Shown piece by piece: positions 60,268-64,000 of a DNA stretch of 64,000 nucleotides. Under the pieces are notes generated by a model, which made no database searches, was not told where the DNA came from, and saw nothing but the letters and a program-made list of their open reading frames with translations. This stretch comes from Candidatus Chlamydia sanziniae (GTDB lineage: Bacteria > Chlamydiota > Chlamydiia > Chlamydiales > Chlamydiaceae), in assembly GCF_001653975.1 (NCBI RefSeq), contig NZ_CP014639.1, positions 806,001 to 870,000 of the forward strand. The letters are read 5' to 3'. Each line of letters starts with the position of its first letter. The stretch's first letter is position 1. The translations under genes and the position numbers were made by a program.

Positions 60268-62736
60268 ATGCGATATGATCCCAGTTTAATAGAAAAAAAA
60301 TGGCAGGACTTTTGGAAAGAAAAAGAAAGTTTTTATGCCTATGAATTGAAAGATAAACTCAAATATTATGTTTTGGATATGTTTCCTTATCCCTCTGGAG
60401 CAGGGCTACATGTAGGGCATTTAATTGGTTATACTGCTACGGACATTATCGCAAGATATAAAAGAGCTAAGGGTTTTTCTGTGCTCCATCCTATAGGCTG
60501 GGATAGCTTTGGGTTGCCCGCGGAGCAATACGCAATTCGGACAGGAATGCATCCTAGACTAACGACACAGAAAAATATTGCAAATTTTAAAAAGCAACTT
60601 CTTGCCATGGGGTTTTCTTATGATGAAAGGCGTGAGTTTGCTACGAGTGATCCTGACTACTATCGTTGGACTCAGAAGCTTTTCCTCTTTCTCTATGAAC
60701 AGGGTCTTGCCTACATGGCAGATATGGCAGTGAACTATTGTGCTGAATTAGGCACTGTATTGTCCAATGAGGAAGTTGAAAATGGGTTTTCTATAGAAGG
60801 AGGGTATCCTGTTGAACGCAGAATGCTCCGACAATGGATTTTGAAAATTACTACCTATGCAGACCAGCTTCTCGCGGGTTTAGATGAACTGGACTGGCCT
60901 GAAAACGTCAAGCAGCTTCAAAAAAATTGGATAGGGAAGTCAGAAGGCGTTGTCGTATACTTTAAATTAGAAGGCGAAGACGAGAGGGTACTGAAAGTTT
61001 TTACTACGCGTCCGGATACTTTAGCAGGAGTGAGTTTTCTTGTTGTTGCTCCTGAGCATCCTGAGTTGGAGCATATAGTGACGGAAGTCCAACGAAAAGA
61101 GGTGGAGGAGTATGTTCAAGCAACCCTTAAAAAGAGCGAACGTGAACGTCTAGGAACTACCAAGGTGAAAAGCGGGGTATTTACAGGAGCTTATGCTCAA
61201 CATCCTGTGACAGGGAAGCTTCTACCTATCTGGATTGCGGATTACGTAGTGTTGGAGTATGGTTCTGGTATTGTTATGGGTGTTCCCGCCCATGATGTTA
61301 GAGATCATGATTTTGCACAGGCTTTTTCTTTACCCATATATGAAGTAATAAATTCTGATGGGGTGTGTATTCATAGTAATTTTGATGACTTTTGCTTGGA
61401 TGGCTTGTTGGGTGTGGAGGCGCGAAATTATGTTATAAGATATTTAGAAGAGCGAGGCATAGGAGAAGCAAAAACGGCGTATAAGTTACGGGATTGGCTT
61501 TTTTCTCGTCAGAGATATTGGGGAGAGCCTATACCGATTGTTCATTTCGAAGATGGTAGTTGCCGATCTTTGGGGGATGATGAACTTCCTCTTCTTCCCC
61601 CAAATATTGATGACTACAGGCCTGAAGGGTTTGGCCAAGGACCTCTGGCGAAGGCTAAAGAGTGGGTATATATTCATGATAGTAAGACAGGAAAACCTGG
61701 CCGGAGGGAGACGTATACAATGCCGCAATGGGCAGGATCCTGTTGGTATTATCTGCGTTTTTGTGATCCCAACAACTCCACAGCGCCTTGGTCTTTAGAT
61801 AAAGAGCACTATTGGATGCCTGTAGATCTTTATATTGGTGGTGCAGAACACGCAGTCTTACACTTACTTTATGCGCGCTTTTGGCATCAAGTATTTTATG
61901 ATGCTGGTTTTGTATCTACTTCGGAGCCTTTCAAAAGATTAATAAATCAAGGTCTAGTGTTAGCCACTTCGTATCGTGTGCCGGGTAAAGGGTACGTGAG
62001 CTTTGATGAAGTGCGGGAAGAAAATGGGTCGTGGTTTACTCTATTGGGAGAACCTGTCCAGGTACGGCAGGAAAAAATGTCTAAATCCAAGTTAAATGGT
62101 GTAGATCCTCAAATCTTGATCGAAGAGTATGGGGCTGATGCCTTGCGTATGTATGCGATGTTTTCGGGACCTCTGGATAAAAATAAGCTATGGTCTAATG
62201 ACGGCGTGGCAGGATGTCGTCGTTTCCTTAATCGTTTTTATGAATTAGTCTCTTCCGAGAGTGTCCAGGATATAGAAGACGACGCAGGATTATGTCTAGC
62301 TCATAGATTAGTACATCGTGTGACAGGATGTATTGAAAATATTTCTTTGAATACGATACCATCGTTCTTTATGGAATTTTTAAATGATTTTTCTAAGCTT
62401 TCTATTTATTCTAAGTCTGCCTTAACTCTTGCTGTGCGTGTTCTCGCACCAATTGCTCCTCATATTAGTGAAGAGCTTTGGGTGTTCTTAGGACATGCAC
62501 CAGGGATTGATAGGGTCGTTTGGCCTGAGGCTGATGAAAAGTATTTGGTTTCTCAAACAATAACCTTGGTGATACAAGTAAATGGTAAACTACGGGGACG
62601 TTTGGAAATTACTAAAGATACTCCTAAAGATAGGGTACTGACTTTGTCTAGAGAAATTGTTGCTAAGTACATAGGAAGTGCTCAAATTAAGAAAGAGATT
62701 TTTCTCCCCAATAAATTAGTGAACTTTGTTTTATGA
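60268..62736 (+). CDS. leuS: Leucyl-tRNA synthetase
   Basis: Charges tRNA-Leu. HIGH motif HVGH at 48-51, KMSKS at 603-607, editing domain between them (FTTRPDTLAG). Length 822. A 187-base divergent gap separates it from the hydrolase gene. The ATGA overlap at its end couples it to waaA. Homologue of CT_209. Confidence 0.97.
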   Translation: MRYDPSLIEKKWQDFWKEKESFYAYELKDKLKYYVLDMFPYPSGAGLHVGHLIGYTATDIIARYKRAKGFSVLHPIGWDSFGLPAEQYAIRTGMHPRLTTQKNIANFKKQLLAMGFSYDERREFATSDPDYYRWTQKLFLFLYEQGLAYMADMAVNYCAELGTVLSNEEVENGFSIEGGYPVERRMLRQWILKITTYADQLLAGLDELDWPENVKQLQKNWIGKSEGVVVYFKLEGEDERVLKVFTTRPDTLAGVSFLVVAPEHPELEHIVTEVQRKEVEEYVQATLKKSERERLGTTKVKSGVFTGAYAQHPVTGKLLPIWIADYVVLEYGSGIVMGVPAHDVRDHDFAQAFSLPIYEVINSDGVCIHSNFDDFCLDGLLGVEARNYVIRYLEERGIGEAKTAYKLRDWLFSRQRYWGEPIPIVHFEDGSCRSLGDDELPLLPPNIDDYRPEGFGQGPLAKAKEWVYIHDSKTGKPGRRETYTMPQWAGSCWYYLRFCDPNNSTAPWSLDKEHYWMPVDLYIGGAEHAVLHLLYARFWHQVFYDAGFVSTSEPFKRLINQGLVLATSYRVPGKGYVSFDEVREENGSWFTLLGEPVQVRQEKMSKSKLNGVDPQILIEEYGADALRMYAMFSGPLDKNKLWSNDGVAGCRRFLNRFYELVSSESVQDIEDDAGLCLAHRLVHRVTGCIENISLNTIPSFFMEFLNDFSKLSIYSKSALTLAVRVLAPIAPHISEELWVFLGHAPGIDRVVWPEADEKYLVSQTITLVIQVNGKLRGRLEITKDTPKDRVLTLSREIVAKYIGSAQIKKEIFLPNKLVNFVL

Positions 62737-64000
62737 CCCGACGTAATCCCAACTATATGTTTAGATATTTGTATGATATTTGTTTAATTGGTGCTTTCAT
62801 CATTGCACTCCCCAAGCTAGCCTATAAGATGTGCGTGTATGGTAAGTATAAGAAATCTTTATTTCAGCGCTTTGCTTTAAAACGACCTAAGGTTCCAGGA
62901 ACAGGACCCTTAGCCTGGTTTCATGGAGCTTCTGTAGGTGAACTTCGCTTGTTATTGCCAGTAATTGAACAGTTTTGTGAAGAATTTCCTCATTGGCGTT
63001 GTTTGATTACTTCATGTACTGAATCTGGATTTGATCTTGCAAAACAGCTTTTTGACCCTAAAGGCATTACCACCTCTATCTTACCTTTGGACTTCAGCCT
63101 TATTATCAAGCCTGTAGTACGTAAACTCTCCCCCGCTCTTCTCGTATTTTCGGAAGGAGATTGTTGGTTAAATTTTTTTGAAGAAGCTAAACGTTTGGGA
63201 GCTACTACTTTAGTAATTAATGGGCGCATGTCTGAGAAGTCTGTAAGAAACTTTAAAATTTTAAGACGTCTAGGGAAGAACTACTTCGCCTCTATGGATA
63301 GATTTTTATTACAGGATGAAGTGTATAGAGAACGTTTTCTTGCTGTAGGGATTCCTGAGAGTAAGTTACGAGTTACAGGAAATATCAAGACGTACTTAGG
63401 AAAGTGTCCTTTTATAGATTTAGAGCGGAAGGGTTGGAGAGAACGTTTGAGGTTGCCAGAGAGTGCTGAGCTTGTTGTTTTAGGCTCCATGCATCCTACA
63501 GATGCAGAAAAGTGGTTGCCCGTAGTGCAGCAGTTAATCAGAAGAAAAGCTTATGTGCTTTGGGTCCCTCGGCATATTGAAAAGACTAAAGATCTACAAG
63601 AGTATTTGTCCAAAGGGAATATCCCATTTGGATTATGGAGTCGAGGAGCGAATTTCCATAACGTTCCTGTTGTTGTTGTTGATGAGATTGGCTGGTTGAA
63701 GGAGCTTTATTTTGCCGGGGACTTGGCTTTTGTCGGTGGAACTTTTGATTCTAAAATTGGTGGGCATAATTTATTGGAGCCTTTACAATGTGGGGTTCCT
63801 TTAATCTTCGGACCACACATTACATCGCAGTCGGAGTTGGCGCAGCGTTTACTTATGAATGGTGCTGGATTGTGCTTGGATGGTACAAAATCGGTAGAGA
63901 GTGTTGTGATGTTTTTGCTGGATAACCCGAAAGTACGTGAAGCTTATATTGAAAAAGGAAAAATCTTTTTATCTGAGGAAGGGCTTGCTTTTGAACGTAC
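62733..64000 (+). CDS. waaA: Kdo transferase (partial, C-terminus outside window)
   Basis: Open from ATG 62733 to the window end (422 codons). N-terminal membrane anchor, then AWFHGASVGELRLLLPVI (the Kdo-transferase GASVGE motif) and the second-domain GGTFDSKIGGHNLLEP motif. WaaA/GseA adds Kdo residues to lipid A; chlamydial enzymes are multifunctional and make the genus-specific epitope. ATGA overlap with leuS. Homologue of CT_208. Confidence 0.95.
   Translation, partial: MTRRNPNYMFRYLYDICLIGAFIIALPKLAYKMCVYGKYKKSLFQRFALKRPKVPGTGPLAWFHGASVGELRLLLPVIEQFCEEFPHWRCLITSCTESGFDLAKQLFDPKGITTSILPLDFSLIIKPVVRKLSPALLVFSEGDCWLNFFEEAKRLGATTLVINGRMSEKSVRNFKILRRLGKNYFASMDRFLLQDEVYRERFLAVGIPESKLRVTGNIKTYLGKCPFIDLERKGWRERLRLPESAELVVLGSMHPTDAEKWLPVVQQLIRRKAYVLWVPRHIEKTKDLQEYLSKGNIPFGLWSRGANFHNVPVVVVDEIGWLKELYFAGDLAFVGGTFDSKIGGHNLLEPLQCGVPLIFGPHITSQSELAQRLLMNGAGLCLDGTKSVESVVMFLLDNPKVREAYIEKGKIFLSEEGLAFER

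Overview
The window is a 64 kb piece of a Chlamydia chromosome. Gene content and order match chlamydial blocks I know by C. trachomatis numbering: CT_011-CT_035, CT_108-CT_114, CT_145-CT_149 and CT_208-CT_213. The presence of Pkn1, MhpA-like, CT_147, WaaA and bilobed inclusion-membrane (Inc) type proteins fits this. The way the blocks are joined resembles the C. pneumoniae branch. The GroEL1 sequence and the tmRNA tag do not match what I remember of C. pneumoniae itself, so a close relative is possible; species is left open. Coding is dense and AT-rich, with no insertion sequence, prophage, CRISPR array or rRNA operon seen.

Layout. 1-6.8 kb: ybbR (cut by the window edge) and dacA on the minus strand (c-di-AMP synthesis), cydAB terminal oxidase, then the CT_017-like (two SH3b domains) and CT_016-like genes. 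7.1-16.5 kb: phoH, a CT_018-like gene, ssrA (tmRNA), ileS, lepB, a CT_021-like exported protein and rpmE with a clear terminator. 16.7-25.1 kb: a tight plus-strand run prfA-prmC-ffh-rpsP-trmD-rplS-rnhB-gmk-omega-like-metG, mostly translation and protein targeting, with several overlapping starts. 25.1-29.3 kb: recD2, a drug/metabolite-type transporter and a BPL_N protein. 29.3-30.2 kb: a gene-poor junction with tRNA-Asn and a probably decayed gene.

30.2-36.4 kb: an AsmA-like protein, groES-groEL with a CIRCE operator, promoter and terminator, pepF and a NIF3-family protein. 36.4-44.6 kb: rpiA (near-consensus promoter, very short leader), CT_212- and CT_211-like genes, hemL, a three-gene Mla-type lipid ABC transporter and clpB. 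44.8-48.9 kb: the accessory part, with a secreted TPR/transglutaminase-like protein (CT_114-like), three small bilobed membrane proteins of Inc type and gene debris. 49-64 kb: pkn1, ligA, the 1434-residue CT_147-like coiled-coil membrane protein, an FAD monooxygenase, an alpha/beta hydrolase, leuS and waaA (cut by the window end).

No wholly new multi-gene system is evident. The most interesting items are the Inc-like cluster at the site that holds incDEFG in C. trachomatis, a TrmD fused to a glyoxalase-fold (VOC) domain, an omega-subunit candidate after gmk, a kinase-like Pkn1 lacking canonical catalytic motifs, and decayed genes plus a dispersed 26-bp repeat at the two gene-poor gaps.
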